Part shown: piece after piece, positions 62,164-64,000 of the stretch
How the letters are laid out: every line of letters begins with the position of its first letter
Position numbering within the stretch: position 1 is the stretch's first letter
Assembly (NCBI RefSeq): GCF_029522115.1
Contig: NZ_JAKWFK010000001.1
Location: 248,001 to 312,000, forward strand
Length of the DNA stretch: 64,000 nt
From: Trinickia sp. Y13
GTDB taxonomy: Bacteria; Pseudomonadota; Gammaproteobacteria; Burkholderiales; Burkholderiaceae
Direction of reading: 5' to 3'
Notes under the pieces: generated by a model
Told to the model about the DNA's origin: nothing
Seen by the model: only the letters and a program-made list of their open reading frames with translations
The model's database searches: none
Made by a program: the position numbers and the translations under genes

Positions 62164-63372
62164 ATGTCGCAGAAGATCTTGATAGTGGGCGCCGGTTTCG
62201 CGGGAGTATGGGGCGCATTGGGCGCGGCGCGCGTGCTCGATGGGGCGGGTGTGAGAAACAGTGACGTTGAAATCACCTTGATCTCCCCGAAACCGGAATT
62301 GCAGATTCGCCCGCGGCTGTACGAAAGCGAGCCGCAGCGAATGGCGGCGCCGCTATTGCCGCTGCTCGACGCGGTTGGCGTGAAGTTTCTCGAGGGCAGC
62401 GTCCAAACGATAGACGTTCATGAAAAATCGGTGGGCGTCGTGGCGGCCGATGGACTCAAGCGCTCGCTCGCGTACGACCGATTGTTATTGACGAGTGGCA
62501 GCAAATTGAGCAGGCCGCCAGTCCCAGGGCTGATGGAGCATGCTTTTTCTGTCGATTGCATCGACGATGCGACGGCGCTCGATCGCCACTTCGCACAACT
62601 CGCGAACCTGCCGGATTCGCCGGAGCGCAACACGGTGGCGGTTGTCGGTTGCGGCTTTACGGGTATCGAGGTCGCCACTGAACTGCCTAAGAGGATGCGC
62701 GCGTTGTTCGGCCCGGACGCCGCGATTCGCGTCGTCGTGATCGGCTCGCAGGACGAGATCGGTCCCGATCTTGGTCCCAATCCTCGGCCGTATGTATCTG
62801 AGGCCTTCGACTCGCTGGGCGTTGAAGCGGTGCTCGGATCTCGGGTCGTGTCGGTCGACGCGGATGGGGTCTGCACCGAGTCGGGCACCCGGATAGAAGC
62901 CAGGACAGTGATCTGGGCGGGAGGCATGCGTGCGAGCTCGCTGACCGCGCAAGTCTCCTCTCGGCTCGACGCGCTTGGACGCATCGAAGTGACATCCGAT
63001 CTGCGCGTGGCGGAAGCGCCTAGTGTGTTCGTGGCGGGTGATGTGGCGTGCGCTCGCAGCGACGATGACGGGCACTACGCATTGATGTCTTGTCAACACG
63101 CCATCGTGATGGGGCAATTCGGCGGGCACAACGTCGCTGCGGATCTGATCGGCGTCCCGACGTTGGCGTATAGGCAGCCCTTCTATGCGACTTGCCTGGA
63201 CCTGGGCGATTGGGGCGCTGTTTACTCTGAAGGCTGGGATAGACAGATCAAACTGACGCACGCGGAAGGCAAGGCCCGCAAACAGCTGATCAACACTCAG
63301 TGGATCTACCCTCCGGCGCCCAACCGCACCGAGGCTTTGGCTGCGGGTAACCCGCTACCTTCCGGCAGCTAG
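62164..63372 (+). CDS. FAD-dependent pyridine nucleotide oxidoreductase (NDH-2-like)
   Basis: 402 residues. FAD site GAGFAG (9-14) near the N-terminus and NAD(P) site VAVVGCGFTGIEVATEL (about 160) flank a core like type II NADH dehydrogenases; VFVAGDVACA is the second FAD motif. The C-terminus has no long amphipathic or membrane helix as in classic NDH-2, so it could be a soluble NAD(P)H dehydrogenase. It follows the cupin by 104 bp on the same strand. Confidence 0.87.
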   Translation: MSQKILIVGAGFAGVWGALGAARVLDGAGVRNSDVEITLISPKPELQIRPRLYESEPQRMAAPLLPLLDAVGVKFLEGSVQTIDVHEKSVGVVAADGLKRSLAYDRLLLTSGSKLSRPPVPGLMEHAFSVDCIDDATALDRHFAQLANLPDSPERNTVAVVGCGFTGIEVATELPKRMRALFGPDAAIRVVVIGSQDEIGPDLGPNPRPYVSEAFDSLGVEAVLGSRVVSVDADGVCTESGTRIEARTVIWAGGMRASSLTAQVSSRLDALGRIEVTSDLRVAEAPSVFVAGDVACARSDDDGHYALMSCQHAIVMGQFGGHNVAADLIGVPTLAYRQPFYATCLDLGDWGAVYSEGWDRQIKLTHAEGKARKQLINTQWIYPPAPNRTEALAAGNPLPSGS

Positions 63373-63491
63373 GTTGTTTGCACCGCATGATCTACTGCGG
63401 TGCAGACAGCGAATTGCGTCGATTCGGCGGCGGTAGCAATGTGCGGATTCAATGGACAAACACACGCTGCTGCCGCCCGGCGGGCGTGAAG

Positions 63492-63992
63492 TCAGTCGAC
63501 GACGGTCACGATGTTGACCGTCCCTTGTCTAGCCATCTTGGCATACGGGCACAAGCGCTCGGCGGTTCGAACCATCTCTTCCGCCACGGAGCGTTCAACG
63601 CCCGGCATCTGGACTCGAAGATCGATGACCAATGCATAGCCGCCATCCATGGGATCGCGGCCAAACGAAACCTGCACTGCCACGACCGCATCGCTGATAT
63701 CCATTGCGGCGCGTTTCCCGATCAGGTTCAACGCCCCGTGAAAGCACGCAGCAAAGCCCGCCGCGAACAACTGCTCGGGATTGGTGCCGTCACCGGGCCC
63801 GCCGAACTCGGTGGGCAACCGCAGTTCCACATCGAGGTTTCCGTCGTCTGAACGCGCAACGCCGGATGCGCGGCCGTGTCCCGTCTCGCCGCCGGACACG
63901 GTGACGGTCGTCGTGTACAGAGGCTGAAAATCCCGGCCGCGATACCTATCGAGGAGCGATAGCGGGGGAGCTTGCAGTTTCTTGTCGTCCAT
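63492..63992 (-). CDS. Organic hydroperoxide resistance protein (Ohr/OsmC)
   Basis: 166 residues from ATG 63992. Peroxidatic C83 in AAGFAACFHGAL and resolving C148 in AERLCPYAKM are the Ohr pair, and GRASG (R41) corresponds to the catalytic arginine region. About 25 residues longer than usual Ohr at the N-terminus (MDDKKLQAPPLSLLDRYRGR), which precede the normal start of the fold. It reduces organic peroxides in the cytoplasm with lipoyl-type thiols. It converges with the NDH-2-like gene, 119 bp apart. Confidence 0.92.
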   Translation of the reverse strand: MDDKKLQAPPLSLLDRYRGRDFQPLYTTTVTVSGGETGHGRASGVARSDDGNLDVELRLPTEFGGPGDGTNPEQLFAAGFAACFHGALNLIGKRAAMDISDAVVAVQVSFGRDPMDGGYALVIDLRVQMPGVERSVAEEMVRTAERLCPYAKMARQGTVNIVTVVD

Positions 63993-64000
63993 GAGGCATT

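Overview
The window looks like a chromosomal segment of a Burkholderiaceae bacterium (Burkholderia, Paraburkholderia or Trinickia type). This rests on the GC-rich codon use, the order sucA-odhB-lpdA-zapE, a tad/flp pilus locus with a DUF3613 gene and a sigma-54 activator, and a second Hfq with a long C-terminal tail, all familiar from that family. No RNA gene or CRISPR array was found.

Layout. 1-4550: end of the 2-oxoglutarate dehydrogenase operon (E1 end, E2, E3) and the cell-division ATPase gene zapE. 4663-10311: a stand-alone transposase-like gene, a DUF2147 protein, and a leftward operon of two low-complexity lipoproteins plus a TpsB/ShlB-type outer-membrane transporter. 10929-24974: a complete rightward tad locus (flp, tadV, tadE, cpaB, rcpA, tadZ, tadA, tadB, tadC, tadD, a DUF3613 gene, tadG) ending in a sigma-54 activator and a DUF2968 lipoprotein. 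25069-34186: a GntR regulator divergent from a small monooxygenase with a palindromic operator between them, hfq2, a fatty-acid oxidation group (fadD, fadE, a TetR regulator) and an MFS transporter.

34560-60859 is an accessory island. It starts with a GNAT gene, an IS3 remnant and a decayed second copy of the GNAT gene. Five AT-richer genes of unknown function follow, two of them paralogues. Then comes an extracellular contractile injection system (eCIS, a headless phage-tail-like particle): Pvc16-like terminator, Ig-like protein, sheath, two tubes, an assembly-chaperone pair, an extremely Arg-rich protein, LysM protein, hub, spike, PAAR tip, gp25, two baseplate-J-like proteins, a tail protein I-like protein, a 960-residue fibre, a separate copy of the fibre tip, and a Pvc15-like AAA+ ATPase. 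No capsid, portal, terminase, integrase or lysis gene is visible, so this is not a prophage.

The best observation is inside the tail operon. The small DUF6760-like gene has no usable start codon. It lies in the -1 frame of the preceding gene, which carries a perfect X XXY YYZ heptamer (GGGAAAC, 43362-43368) with a Shine-Dalgarno-like GGAGG 7 nt upstream. This predicts a programmed -1 frameshift giving a fused chaperone, like lambda G/GT. Other points of interest are the loose fibre-tip copy, the 523-residue Arg-rich protein, and the orphan block before the tail genes. The window ends (61101-63992) with redox and peroxide genes: an AhpD-like protein, a periplasmic cupin, an NDH-2-like flavoprotein and an Ohr protein.
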